DNA of 64,000 nt, from contig CAKZRP010000017.1 of the NCBI GenBank assembly GCA_937146765.1, positions 25,174-89,173 of the forward strand, in the 5' to 3' direction. Of the stretch, positions 1 to 8,779 are shown one piece after another (the stretch's first letter is position 1; each line of letters starts with the position of its first letter). A program made the position numbers and the translations under genes. Origin of the DNA: an uncultured Paracoccaceae bacterium (GTDB lineage: Bacteria; Pseudomonadota; Alphaproteobacteria; Rhodobacterales; Rhodobacteraceae). The notes beneath the pieces are model-generated. The model saw only the letters and a program-made list of their open reading frames with translations. It was not told the origin of the DNA and searched no databases.

Positions 1-1118
1 ACCGACGGCTGGCCGACGACCAGCAGGGGGCGATCAGGCAACTGACCGGCAAGGGCCTGCGCATAGGTGCGCGCCGCATCGTCGATGGAGCGGCCCACAT
101 GGACATAGGCAAAATTCCTTAGCGGCTCCGCCAGCCATGGCACGGCACCCTCCAGGGCGAGATGGATCATCATCGTGCCGGGGGCATGTTGGAACTTCGC
201 CAGCCCCTGATCAAAGCGCATGTTGCCGCTGTCGCCCAGCAGCCGGGCCAGATGGCGCGGCGCAAGGCCCGCGAGGATGTGATCGGCAGACAGGCGCTCG
301 CCCTTGACCGTGAGGCCGGTGGCGCGCCCTTGGGCATGATGGATCGCCGTCGCTTCGGCATTGCAGGTCACCGTGCCGCCATGGGCCTCGATCATCCGCA
401 CCAGTGCGCGCGTCACCGTGTCAGCACCACCCTTGCCGATCACCATGCCCATGGCATGGCCCGCCATCGCTTCCAGATAGGGAAAGATCGCGCCCCCCGC
501 CACATCGGGGGCAAAGTCCAGATGCATCCCCCAAGAGGCCAGCGCCGTATGCAGGCGCGGATCCTCGAAGGTCTCCGTCAGCCAGGCACGGGGAGAAGTG
601 AGGAGAAACTGGCCGGTTTCAAACATCTTTGCAGTGCCAAGCGCGCGCCACTGCCGCCAGAGGAACTTGGCCAATGCACGCTTCGTCATCGGAGTGCCCA
701 GGAGTCCACCGACCAGACCGGCGCGGGCCGGAAAGTCCGCCTTGAGCGCGCGCCAGCTGGCCTTGTCCGCCTCGCTGGCAAAGCTCGCCAGAGTCTCCGC
801 CTCATCCAGGGTGATGCCAAGGTGGTCGCCGGGATCCAGCGCCTGGGCAAAGGGGCGGTTGATCGGCACCAGGTCCAGTCCGTGACGCGCCATTTCCCCG
901 CCGTGTTTGCCCATGAAGGCGGAGCCGGCAAAGAGCGAGAGGTTCATTGCTGCGACGTCATGGCGAAAGCCGGGCAGGGTCAGGTCTTCGGTGCGCACCG
1001 CGCCACCGGGGGTGGGGCCGCGCTCCCAGACTTGCACTCGCCGTCCGCGGGCGGCGAGGTCGGCGGCGGCGACCAGCCCGTTGATGCCTGCACCGATGAT
1101 ATGGATGGATTTGGTCAT
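1..1118 (-). CDS. FAD-dependent oxidoreductase, phytoene-desaturase-like (3' end outside window)
   Basis: Open frame reading from an ATG at 1118 to the window edge with no stop, so about 372 residues are visible and the C-terminus is missing. The N-terminus carries a dinucleotide-binding fold (IHIIGAGINGLVAA, about residues 5-18) followed by an acidic ribose-binding strand (VWERG) and a GGAVRTE segment, as in the phytoene desaturase/amine oxidase flavoprotein superfamily. The start overlaps the iorB stop by four bases (ATGA), so the two are translationally coupled. It is clearly paralogous to the flavoprotein at 5312-6883: both share a RAWL..F segment and a glycine-rich region followed by a conserved RALV.I.E..GG block. 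Substrate unknown. The context suggests oxidation of an aromatic or amino-acid-derived compound (inference). Confidence 0.85.
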   Translation of the reverse strand, partial: MTKSIHIIGAGINGLVAAADLAARGRRVQVWERGPTPGGAVRTEDLTLPGFRHDVAAMNLSLFAGSAFMGKHGGEMARHGLDLVPINRPFAQALDPGDHLGITLDEAETLASFASEADKASWRALKADFPARAGLVGGLLGTPMTKRALAKFLWRQWRALGTAKMFETGQFLLTSPRAWLTETFEDPRLHTALASWGMHLDFAPDVAGGAIFPYLEAMAGHAMGMVIGKGGADTVTRALVRMIEAHGGTVTCNAEATAIHHAQGRATGLTVKGERLSADHILAGLAPRHLARLLGDSGNMRFDQGLAKFQHAPGTMMIHLALEGAVPWLAEPLRNFAYVHVGRSIDDAARTYAQALAGQLPDRPLLVVGQPS

Positions 1119-2671
1119 GCGCGGGCTCCGGCGAAGCTTTCGACGGTGGCAATCGCGCCCTCCAGCGCGGTGCCCTCAACATCGGCCAAGGCTGCCGTGC
1201 GCAGGCGGCGCATCCAGTCGGCGCCATCTGCGCGCCCTCGCAGCATCGGCAGCGCTCCCATCACGCGGGCAAATTTCGTCAGGCCCCGCGCGTGGGTGTC
1301 CGAATAGCCCTTGATGAGCCGGTAGTTTGCAAGCAGTTCCACCGCCATGGCGCGGTCCTGTAGCGCAACCTCCTGCACGGCAGCGAACCATTGATCAACA
1401 TGGGCCATTTCGCTGCCATGCCGCAACAGGCGCCGCCGCATCGGGCGCAGGGCGGAGATCGCCCAGAGCAGGGCAAAGCCGCTCAGACGGTCGGTGCGCA
1501 CCCTGCGCCCCTTGTCGAAATAGCGCGCATAGAGGCGTTCCGCGCGCGGCGAGGCTTGCAACCAGCCACCCAAGGCGCGGGGCAGGGTGGTGCAGAATTC
1601 CTCGAACCGGGGGTGGAAGTATTCGGTGAGCATCAGCAGTTGATCCTCGCCCACCACCACCTCGCCGCGCACCCGGTTGAACCGGCTGGCGCGGGTCTTG
1701 AGGTCGGCCACCCGCAGGATGTCGTCATAGCAGAGCGCACGGGCGCAGTATTTCGCCGCTGCTTCCGTCATCGCGAAGGGCGCGGCATCCTGTCGGGCGA
1801 GGGATTCGACCATGTCCAGATACTGCGCGCCATAGGCAAGATCCTGATAGTCCACGACTTTTTCCAACCCGCGCTGGGTCATGCCCTGTACTTCGGCGGG
1901 CAAGGCGCGAAGCCGGGCAACCAGGGCGCGCCACTCCCGGTCCAGGGCCGCAGGCACCCGCATTGCGGTCGGTGGCGCCACGTCGACGGGCGGTGCGGGG
2001 GGCGGGGTTGCGCCCGTGGCGCAGTCATAGGCCGCTCTGAAGGCGCCAAGGCTGGCCTCGACCCCGCGGCCCGAGGCGCGAATGACCGCCTCGAAACTCT
2101 CCTTCGGGAAAGGCAGCGCGCCGGAGCCCGCAAGCCCGCCCAGAAGCGAGGAGGAGATCACAGATCCGGCCTCTTTCGCCAAGGTCTCCATGTCGAAGGC
2201 GATGACCCGGTCGGCGGCGATCCCCATGGCGCGGATCACCTCTTCGCCATCGGCACGGCCATCGCCGGGGGCGATCTTTTCCGAGACTGCCGCGATCCGG
2301 TGGGTGGAGGCGATGAGGGTGGTGCGCCCCGGGGTCACAAATCCCCGCAGGATGGCGCGCCCGCCCTCCATCAATTCGGAGGCGATCAGCACGTCCACGT
2401 CGCCCTGCGCAGGGGACAGGGCAAAGACCGGTGCGCGGCCGGTGTCGCGGCACATCTCGATGTAGTAGATCGTTGCCCCGGTGCGCTGGGCGACGCCTGC
2501 AACCGAGGTGGATTGCGCGCGATAGCCATTGGCTTCGGCCACATCGACGATCCAGTTGGTGAGGACGCCGCCGCCCTGACCGCCGACGGCAAGGGCGGCG
2601 AGGGTGATGATCTTCTCGCCATCCGGCCCCGGAGAGCGGCGGGCAACCAGCGGGGTGGTCTGCATGTTCAT
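1115..2671 (-). CDS. iorB: Indolepyruvate:ferredoxin oxidoreductase, beta-type subunit
   Basis: 518 residues. Residues about 20-215 match the 2-oxoacid:acceptor oxidoreductase gamma/beta domain (AVGGQGGGVLTNWIVDVA near the start, then SVAGVAQRTGATIYY), which helps take electrons from the alpha subunit in oxidative decarboxylation of aryl-pyruvates to acyl-CoA. A long C-terminal extension (about 230-518) makes it far larger than the roughly 200-residue archaeal IorB; such extended versions occur in proteobacteria. I chose the ATG at 2671 because GAGGAGAG lies just upstream; a longer frame beginning at 2854 only overlaps iorA out of frame. It lies 11 bases behind iorA and overlaps the next flavoprotein by four bases. 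Function is from the family; the actual substrate here is not shown. Confidence 0.85.
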   Translation of the reverse strand: MNMQTTPLVARRSPGPDGEKIITLAALAVGGQGGGVLTNWIVDVAEANGYRAQSTSVAGVAQRTGATIYYIEMCRDTGRAPVFALSPAQGDVDVLIASELMEGGRAILRGFVTPGRTTLIASTHRIAAVSEKIAPGDGRADGEEVIRAMGIAADRVIAFDMETLAKEAGSVISSSLLGGLAGSGALPFPKESFEAVIRASGRGVEASLGAFRAAYDCATGATPPPAPPVDVAPPTAMRVPAALDREWRALVARLRALPAEVQGMTQRGLEKVVDYQDLAYGAQYLDMVESLARQDAAPFAMTEAAAKYCARALCYDDILRVADLKTRASRFNRVRGEVVVGEDQLLMLTEYFHPRFEEFCTTLPRALGGWLQASPRAERLYARYFDKGRRVRTDRLSGFALLWAISALRPMRRRLLRHGSEMAHVDQWFAAVQEVALQDRAMAVELLANYRLIKGYSDTHARGLTKFARVMGALPMLRGRADGADWMRRLRTAALADVEGTALEGAIATVESFAGARA

Positions 2672-2682
2672 TGCGTCTCTCC

Positions 2683-4827
2683 TCAGGCCAGATGCACGCG
2701 GCGGGCGTCGCGGCGGGTTTGCAGCCAGCTGATGATCCGGTTGCGACGCTCTGCCTTGCGGCGTTCGGCGGGGGCAGGGTTCGAGACCACCTCGGCCTGA
2801 TAGAAGCTGGGGCAGAGCACGGCGGCATCGGCGACCTCGCCGCAATTGCCGCAACCGACGCAGCTCTGGTCAATGGCGGCGACGGGATCGTCGCGCAGCG
2901 GATCGCCGGTGTCCTTGACCGACAGCGAGGGGCATCCCGACAGTCGCATACAGGCGTGATCGCCGGTGCAGACATCCTCATCGACGCCAAAGCGGGGCCG
3001 CACGGTGCGTTTGCCCTCTTTGGTGGCCTTGGCAATCTGCGGCTTCACCCGGCGTTGCTTGTTCAGCATGCATTCCGAAGAAGCGACGATGACCTTCGGC
3101 CCCTCGACCTCGGTGGTCAGCGCTTCCTTCAGGGTGTCGCGCACGCGAGTCACGTCATAGGTGCGATCGATCTGGCGCACCCATTTGACGCCCATGCCAC
3201 GCACCGCCTCGGTGATCGAGTTCTGCGTTTGCTTGGTGGGGTTGGTCGCGCGCGAGGACAGGATGTCCTGCCCGCCGGTGGCCGCGGAATAGAAGTTGTC
3301 GACGATCACGATCACATTGTCGGACTTGTTGAAGACTGCATTGCCAATCGAGGAGGTCAGGCCATTGTGCCAGAAGCCGCCGTCGCCAATGAAGGAGATC
3401 GAACGCCGACCGCCCTTGGTCTCGTTATGGAAGGCCGCTGCCGAGGCAGGACCTAGCCCGTAGCCCATGGTGGTCGCGCCAATGTCGAAGGGCGGCATGA
3501 TCGAGAACAGATGACAGCCGATATCCGAGGAGATGTGGTGTTCGCCCAGCTCCTCCTCCACCAGCTTGGTGGCGGCAAAGATCGGCCGTTCCGGGCAGCC
3601 GGTGCAAAACCCCGGCGGGCGCATCGGCAGCACCTGGGAGAGGTCGGGAATATCCACCTGCGGTTCATTGGCAGCCACTTTGGCGACCGGCAACAGGTCC
3701 GGCGCGTGCTCTTCGAAGAAGGCCGCCAGCCCCTCGACCATCACCTGGCCGGTATATTCGCCGCCCATCGGCAGCTTGCCCTTCCCCTCGAGCTTCACCC
3801 GTTGGCCGGACTGATAAAGTAGGTGGCCAATCTGCTGTTCGATGTAATTGGGATGCCCCTCTTCAACGATCAGCACCGCGTCCTTGCCGGCGCAAAAGTC
3901 AAGGATCTGACCCGGCACCAGCGGGTAAACGCAATTGAGGCAGAGAATGTCGAGCTCGGTGTCGCCGTAGATATCGGCAAGGCCCAGACGGTTGAGCGCC
4001 CGCATCACGGTGTTGTAGCTGCCGCCCTGCAGGATGATCCCGACCTTGCCCGAGGCGGCTCCGAACCGCTCGTTCAGTCCTTGCTCGACGATGAAAGCTT
4101 CGGCTGCGGGTTTGCGTTTGGTCAGCTTTTCCGCCTCATGAAGATAGGTGGCGGGGGGCAGGACGATCCGGTCCAACTTGCGCCGGGGGGTCTCCAGCGC
4201 GTCCGAAACGGTCATTGCGGGGCGGATATTGTCCGAGGCGGTGAAATGGCCATGCACATGGCAGGAGCGGATGCCCACCTGCAACATCACCGGCGTGTTG
4301 GTTGCCTCCGAAAGGGCAAAGCCATCACCCACCGCCTTCACGATGGAGGGCACATTGGGGCGCGGGTCCAGCATCCAGACCTGGCTCTTCATCGCAAAGG
4401 CGTAGGTGCGCTCCTGCATGATGGAGGAGCCTTCGCCGTAGTCCTCGCCCACGATGATGAGTGCGCCGCCGGTGACGCCGCCGGACGCGAGGTTCGACAG
4501 CGCATCCGAGGCCACATTGGTGCCCACCACCGATTTATAGGTGACCGCGCCCCGGATCGGGTAATGCACCGAGGCCGCCAGCATCGCGGTGGCCGTCGCC
4601 TCGGAGGCGGAGGCCTCGAAATGCACGCCAAGCTCGCCCAGGATGTCCTGTGCATCCGCCAGCACATCCATCAGATGCGAGATTGGAGAGCCCTGATAGC
4701 CGCCCACATAGCCGACGCCATTCTCCAGCAGGGCCTTGGTGATCGCGAGAATGCCTTCGCCGGTGAAGGTCTCGCCTTCGCCCTTGCGCAGTTTCTGGAC
4801 TTCCTTGGCAAATGATCGTTCAGCCAT
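2683..4827 (-). CDS. iorA: Indolepyruvate:ferredoxin oxidoreductase, alpha subunit
   Basis: 714 residues, normal length for IorA. In order: pyrimidine-binding domain (residues about 20-200), transketolase C-type domain (about 260-370), thiamine-diphosphate-binding domain with the family CTGCP motif (408-412) and the GDGGFWHNG ThDP/Mg motif (481-489), then a C-terminal ferredoxin domain (about 612-665) with cysteines arranged for two [4Fe-4S] clusters (C.GD..C......C and CVGCGNC...C). The enzyme decarboxylates indolepyruvate and related aryl-pyruvates with CoA and reduces ferredoxin. It is the first gene after the MarR gene (23-base gap) and probably belongs to the same transcript. Start: ATG at 4827. 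Identification is strong; the physiological substrate is inferred from the family. Confidence 0.92.
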   Translation of the reverse strand: MAERSFAKEVQKLRKGEGETFTGEGILAITKALLENGVGYVGGYQGSPISHLMDVLADAQDILGELGVHFEASASEATATAMLAASVHYPIRGAVTYKSVVGTNVASDALSNLASGGVTGGALIIVGEDYGEGSSIMQERTYAFAMKSQVWMLDPRPNVPSIVKAVGDGFALSEATNTPVMLQVGIRSCHVHGHFTASDNIRPAMTVSDALETPRRKLDRIVLPPATYLHEAEKLTKRKPAAEAFIVEQGLNERFGAASGKVGIILQGGSYNTVMRALNRLGLADIYGDTELDILCLNCVYPLVPGQILDFCAGKDAVLIVEEGHPNYIEQQIGHLLYQSGQRVKLEGKGKLPMGGEYTGQVMVEGLAAFFEEHAPDLLPVAKVAANEPQVDIPDLSQVLPMRPPGFCTGCPERPIFAATKLVEEELGEHHISSDIGCHLFSIMPPFDIGATTMGYGLGPASAAAFHNETKGGRRSISFIGDGGFWHNGLTSSIGNAVFNKSDNVIVIVDNFYSAATGGQDILSSRATNPTKQTQNSITEAVRGMGVKWVRQIDRTYDVTRVRDTLKEALTTEVEGPKVIVASSECMLNKQRRVKPQIAKATKEGKRTVRPRFGVDEDVCTGDHACMRLSGCPSLSVKDTGDPLRDDPVAAIDQSCVGCGNCGEVADAAVLCPSFYQAEVVSNPAPAERRKAERRNRIISWLQTRRDARRVHLA

Positions 4828-4850
4828 CGGTGGTTCCTTGGGGGTAATGG

Positions 4851-5315
4851 TCAGAAGTTGTGTTTTCGGATCTTGTAGAAGACCTTGAGGAGCAGGCCGT
4901 TGAGCTGCGCCTTTTCCTCCTCGGAGAGGGGGGCGAGCATGGTGTCCTGCATCTCCAGCATCGCGGGCCAGGCCCTGTCATGGGCGGCGCGGCCCGCCTC
5001 GGTTAGATGGATCAGCCGCACCCGGTTGTCGCCTTCGCCCGCCTCGCGACGGATCAGCCCGGCAGCCTCCAACGCGTCCAGGCGGCGGGACAGGGTCGAT
5101 TGCTTGATGACCGTCAGAACCGACAGTTCGTTGATGGTGCGCGGCCCGCCCTCGGCCAGCACCGCAAGGGTCCGCATCTGCGCCACCGAGACGCCGACAT
5201 CGGTCAGCGCATCTTCCACCCCCTTGTTGTACCGCGCGATGATGCGGTTCATCAGATAGGGGGTGAACTCCTCAAGGTGATCCTCGTGCAGGTTCGGTGT
5301 GGTCTGATCGCTCAT
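4851..5315 (-). CDS. MarR family transcriptional regulator (island regulator 1)
   Basis: 154 residues. A winged helix-turn-helix fills the centre (VAQMRTLAVLAEGGPRTINE, then STLSRRLDALEAAGLI and a basic wing ending in DNRVRLIHLT), the standard MarR layout with helical dimerisation ends. MarR proteins are usually ligand-relieved repressors of catabolic or efflux genes. The ATG at 5315 overlaps the stop of the upstream flavoprotein (ATGA), so the regulator is embedded in the operon it may control. A longer frame reaching 5636 only overlaps the flavoprotein coding sequence and is not used. Effector unknown; an aryl-CoA or aryl-pyruvate is plausible from the neighbours. Confidence 0.88.
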   Translation of the reverse strand: MSDQTTPNLHEDHLEEFTPYLMNRIIARYNKGVEDALTDVGVSVAQMRTLAVLAEGGPRTINELSVLTVIKQSTLSRRLDALEAAGLIRREAGEGDNRVRLIHLTEAGRAAHDRAWPAMLEMQDTMLAPLSEEEKAQLNGLLLKVFYKIRKHNF

Positions 5316-6883
5316 GCGCCCAACTCCTTTGCCACCAGATAGCCGGATCCACCGGACAGGCCCGGCCCCGGATGGGTCGAGGCGCCGATGTGATAGAGCC
5401 CCCGGATCCCGGTCTCGTGCCGCTTCGTGTCGCCGAAGGGCCTCCAGAGAAAGAACTGGTCCAAAGTGCAGGCACCGCCATAGGGGTCGCCGCCGACGAG
5501 GTTCATGTTCATCCCCTGCAGATCGGCAGGGGAGAGCGCCCGCCGGGTCAGCACCTGTTCGCGAAACCCGGTGATATGGCGGGCAAGGATTGCCTCCACC
5601 CGGTCGGCAAAGGCCTCGCGCAGGGACTCGGTCCATTGTCCGTCCGCCGGCGTGTCGATCAGACCCGCCGCATCGCCCTTCACATGGCGCGGCGCTTCGG
5701 GCATCTGCAGCCAGAGCACGCTCTGCCCTTCCGGCGCGCGCGAGGGATCGGCGGCACAGGGCTGGCCAACGCAGATCGTCGGCACTTCTGGCAGCAAGCC
5801 ACGCTCGGCCTCATTGCCCGCCTTGGACACCCCGTCGAGACCGGGGGTGAGATGCAAGAGCTGCACCTGCTCCAGCCCCTCGGTTGTCCAGCGCACCGGA
5901 CCGTTAAGCAGGTAATGAAGTTGGAAATTGCCCTTTCCGTAGCGATACTTGCGCAGATCTTCCTGGCGCGGACTTGCGGTCAGCAGGCGGCCGTGCAACT
6001 GGGTGGGGGTCACTGAGGCCAACACCTTTGTCGCCGCGATATGCTCGCCCGAGGCAAGGCGCAGGCCCCGCACCGCGCCGCCAGTCTCTTCGATCTGCTG
6101 CACCTCGGAGTTGAGGCGCAGTTCGCCGCCATTCTCCTCGATGATCGCCACCAGGGCGCGGACCATATTGGCGGCGCCCCCCTTGATGACCGGCGCGCCT
6201 GCCGCCTCCAGCGCAAAGCCGATCACCTGGCCCATCTGGCCGGAAAAGGCGGCCTCCGGCCCAAGGCCCGCATGCAGGCACCAGGGCGCCCAGAGCGCAC
6301 GGGTGAGGTTGGACTGGAAAGAGGTCTCGAGCCAGGCGCGCATCGACACCAATGCGGCCCCCATCACGGAGCTAAGGCCGAGGGGGCCGCGGCTCCAGGC
6401 TTGCTTTCCAAGCATCATGGCCGTTTTGCGTGACCACAATTCGCCCCCCATCAGGCCGAACAGCAGCTCCGCCTTGCCGAGAAAGCCGGTGAGGTCATGG
6501 TCCAGCTGGTCGCCGTCGCCGGTTGCCGCCGCATTGAAGGCGGCGATATTGGCGGCGCGGTCCATCCTGTAGACGAGGGCGCGCCCGTCGGGCAGCAGCA
6601 CGCCGGTGGGGGTCTCGGTGGCGCAGAACTCCACCCCGTGACGGGCCAGGTCCGCGGCCAGCGCCCCATGTGCCGCTCCGGTCACCCAGAGCACAAAGGT
6701 CGTCGCCAAGGGGTCAAAGACGGCGCCGGGGCCGAGGGTCTCGGTGCGCATGCAGCCCCCCGCCACGCCCTCGCGTTCACAGAGGATCACGCGCTTGCCG
6801 GATTTGGCCAGCAGCGCGCCCGCGGCGAGCGCGTTGATGCCGCTGCCGATAATGGCAACGTCCCAGGGGGTGGCGGAGGTCAT
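5312..6883 (-). CDS. FAD-dependent oxidoreductase, phytoene-desaturase-like
   Basis: 523 residues, full length for the phytoene desaturase/CrtI-like flavoprotein family. The FAD-binding motif is VAIIGSGINALAAG near the N-terminus with the acidic ribose-binding residue in LCEREG, and the C-terminal flavin contact region resembles GLYHIGASTHPGPGLSGGSG. It is paralogous to the flavoprotein at 1-1118, and the two bracket MarR-iorA-iorB. No carotenoid gene is near, so a role in carotenoid synthesis is unlikely; oxidation of a small catabolic intermediate is more plausible (inference). It starts at an ATG 24 bases behind the cyclase gene and overlaps the MarR start by four bases. Confidence 0.85.
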   Translation of the reverse strand: MTSATPWDVAIIGSGINALAAGALLAKSGKRVILCEREGVAGGCMRTETLGPGAVFDPLATTFVLWVTGAAHGALAADLARHGVEFCATETPTGVLLPDGRALVYRMDRAANIAAFNAAATGDGDQLDHDLTGFLGKAELLFGLMGGELWSRKTAMMLGKQAWSRGPLGLSSVMGAALVSMRAWLETSFQSNLTRALWAPWCLHAGLGPEAAFSGQMGQVIGFALEAAGAPVIKGGAANMVRALVAIIEENGGELRLNSEVQQIEETGGAVRGLRLASGEHIAATKVLASVTPTQLHGRLLTASPRQEDLRKYRYGKGNFQLHYLLNGPVRWTTEGLEQVQLLHLTPGLDGVSKAGNEAERGLLPEVPTICVGQPCAADPSRAPEGQSVLWLQMPEAPRHVKGDAAGLIDTPADGQWTESLREAFADRVEAILARHITGFREQVLTRRALSPADLQGMNMNLVGGDPYGGACTLDQFFLWRPFGDTKRHETGIRGLYHIGASTHPGPGLSGGSGYLVAKELGA

Positions 6884-6907
6884 GTCTTTGGTCCCTTGCA
6901 GCAGGCG

Positions 6908-7702
6908 TCAGGTGGCGGGCACCAGCGCCAGCGCGCGGATGGGCGAGCCGGTGCCGTTGACGATCTTCAGCGGGGCCGCGATCAGGATCGCGCCTTTGGC
7001 AGGCAACTCCCTGAGGTTGGTCAGCGAGGCCAGCCCGTAGCGGTTGGCCTTGTGCAGAAGATTATGGGCCGGGAAGGGGATGGCAAACCCGCCCGCCGCA
7101 CCGGCGTCGGTGCCGATGCACTGGCTGCCCCAACCAAGCGCCTTCTTCTCATCCATCAGATACTGGATCACCTCGGCGGTCGGCCCGGGGGTATGCGGGC
7201 CGGTTTCATCCGCATTGAGGAATTTTGCCTCATCGGTGTTGTACTGGTCCCAATCGGTGCGCATCAACACCCATTCACCTTCCTTGATCGCGCCATGCTC
7301 GGCCTCCCAGGCCTTTACGTGTTCCACGGTCAGCAGAAAGTCCGGGTCCTCGGCCGCCTCACGCGAGCAGTCGATCACATTGGCGGGCGCGACAAAGAAC
7401 TGCGGGTTCACCGTGTCGACGGAACCATCGGGATAATCCTTGCCGGTGATCCAGTGGTGGGGTGCATCGTAATGAGTGCCCGAATGCTCGCCCAGTTTCA
7501 GCCAGTTCCAGGCCCAGAACGGGCCCCGGTCGCCGTAGCGGGAAATCTCGTGGATCTCGATCTTCGGTGTGTCATCGGCAAGCTCGGGCGGCAGCTTCAG
7601 GAGCGGCGTGTCAGGCCCCAGCGGAGCGGAGCAATCGACGACCCGGATGGAGCCGTCGAGCAGGCCCAGGGCCATCGCGGCCAGCGTGTCTGTTGCGGTC
7701 AT
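6908..7702 (-). CDS. Cyclase family protein (kynurenine-formamidase-like metal hydrolase)
   Basis: 264 residues. The signature of the cyclase/kynurenine formamidase family, H.GTH.D.P.H, is present as HSGTHYDAPHHW at residues 73-84; these residues bind the metal. Known members hydrolyse N-formylkynurenine, isatin or related amides and lactones. It is the first gene of the left transcript, 24 bases before the flavoprotein gene, and has a candidate MarR operator about 65 bases upstream of its ATG. With a 2-aminobenzoyl-CoA-type monooxygenase nearby, an anthranilate-yielding step (as in kynurenine or isatin degradation) is an attractive but unproven role. Confidence 0.82.
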   Translation of the reverse strand: MTATDTLAAMALGLLDGSIRVVDCSAPLGPDTPLLKLPPELADDTPKIEIHEISRYGDRGPFWAWNWLKLGEHSGTHYDAPHHWITGKDYPDGSVDTVNPQFFVAPANVIDCSREAAEDPDFLLTVEHVKAWEAEHGAIKEGEWVLMRTDWDQYNTDEAKFLNADETGPHTPGPTAEVIQYLMDEKKALGWGSQCIGTDAGAAGGFAIPFPAHNLLHKANRYGLASLTNLRELPAKGAILIAAPLKIVNGTGSPIRALALVPAT

Positions 7703-7766
7703 ATCTCTGTTTTCCCTGTGGCGTTTGGTTTTGTTTATCTGGGTATATGCATCTGCATGTATCTGG

Positions 7767-7786
7767 ATGTTTCAAGTTCAAAATAT
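7767..7786 (-). promoter_or_regulatory. Candidate MarR operator upstream of the cyclase operon
   Basis: ATGTTTCAAGTTCAAAATAT matches 17 of 20 positions of the degenerate palindrome ATAYTTYAAGCTTRAARTAT deduced from the site at 11599-11618. It lies about 65 bases upstream of the cyclase ATG, where it would cover a minus-strand promoter. Related sequences at 8145-8170 and 11599-11618 make it a probable site for one of the two MarR proteins of the island. Confidence 0.5.
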
Positions 7787-8144
7787 CAAAGTCAAATCTT
7801 TTCCTCGCTGCGGTGCGGCGTCTGCTTGCGCCGTGATGGAGGCAAGGGAGGGTGTGGGGCGGACATGAGGCCAATGGTGCAGCCCGTTGAAAAGGCGTGA
7901 GATTCGCCTATTCAGCCGGGGGCAGTAGGTGATTTGCGCCTGGGGCGGCTGTGCTGGATAACCAAAAAAACAGGCGTTTCCTGATGCTGCCATTGCACAA
8001 TGGATCAGCAAATAGAAAATCTGTCATAAGCGGGGATCAGTGCAATTCGCCCGACAGGCAGCCGCAGCGGCGCCTCGGTCACAGCAAGAGTCCATGTGAC
8101 TGCATATGATTCGGTGCAGCCACGTGAGGGACGCGGTAGGGAGG

Positions 8145-8170
8145 ATATTGCTTTAAGCTCAAAGCAATAT
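8145..8170. promoter_or_regulatory. 26-base palindrome with the same core, downstream of marR2
   Basis: Perfect 10-base arms (ATATTGCTTT and its complement) around AAGCTC. The centre YTTYAAGCTYAAAR matches the core of the two other island sites. It begins five bases after the marR2 stop. It is AT-rich and lacks a T-run, so it looks more like a strong protein-binding site than a terminator. Confidence 0.5.
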
Positions 8171-8175
8171 GGGCA

Positions 8176-8652
8176 TCAATCCGCCTTGTGTGATCCGTGC
8201 CGGATGTCGAGCATCACGGAAATCGCGCGCGCCGCATCAGGATCCGAGACAGTCTGAAACAGTTCGTCGATCCAAGCCAGATGCTCCGCCATCATCTGGT
8301 CCATGCGCGCGCGTCCTTCGGCGGTGATCGAGACCAGAAAAGCCCGGCGGTCGTTCTCATCGAGGCGGCGCTCGACAAGCCCGTCCTTGGCGAGGCGATC
8401 GACCACCCCGGTCACGTTGCCGTTGGAGACCACGAGATGTTCGGACAATTCGCTCATCTTCATGCCGTTGGGGGCGGCCGCGTGCAGGGCGGCCAGAACG
8501 TCAAAGCGGGGCAGCGTCATGTCATGGCCCGCGCGCAGGTTCTCGCGCAGGCTGCCCTCCACATGGCGCACCGCTTTCAGCATATTGAGCCACAGGCGCA
8601 GCCTCTGACGGGCCAGGGCCTCGTCTGCGATGATGTGGTTCGGGTTGGTCAT
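8176..8652 (-). CDS. MarR family transcriptional regulator (island regulator 2)
   Basis: 158 residues from the ATG at 8652; a longer frame to 8712 lacks support. MarR winged helix: MKMSELSEHLVVSNGNVTGV recognition region followed by a wing with DENDRRAFLVSIT. Such repressors typically govern aromatic catabolism and respond to CoA thioesters or phenolics. It is third in a minus-strand series after the monooxygenase fusion and the RidA gene (127-base gap), and a 26-base palindrome lies at its 3' end. It is the best candidate to bind the palindromes near 7767, 8145 and 11599, but regulator 1 cannot be excluded. Confidence 0.88.
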   Translation of the reverse strand: MTNPNHIIADEALARQRLRLWLNMLKAVRHVEGSLRENLRAGHDMTLPRFDVLAALHAAAPNGMKMSELSEHLVVSNGNVTGVVDRLAKDGLVERRLDENDRRAFLVSITAEGRARMDQMMAEHLAWIDELFQTVSDPDAARAISVMLDIRHGSHKAD

Positions 8653-8779
8653 GGGGACGCGGCCTCTGGCTGATAGCGCACCCGTGTAAGGGAAAAGCGG
8701 CCCCCGGCGCAATATCCCATATGCCGATGGGCCTTTGGGACAGGCGGCGGAGGCCGGTCGTGACGCGATGTAAGGCAGG

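Larger units (their letters stand above)
7703..8175. other. 473-base intergenic region between the cyclase and marR2 genes
   Basis: No credible coding frame on either strand. It contains the promoter and leader of the cyclase gene, a 12-base palindrome (two ATGCA/TGCAT arms, 7747-7758), the operator-like site at 7767-7786, an AT-rich stretch, and a 26-base palindrome at 8145-8170 just beyond the stop of the second MarR gene. No T-run terminator is visible. The rest (about 7800-8140) shows nothing I can name. Confidence 0.6.

Noticed and set aside
5312..6883. Carotenoid biosynthesis
   Set aside because: The flavoproteins resemble CrtI, but no other crt genes are present and the context is iorAB and MarR.
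8145..8170. Terminator of marR2
   Set aside because: The palindrome is AT-rich, has no T-run and shares its core with two promoter-proximal sites, so an operator is more likely.
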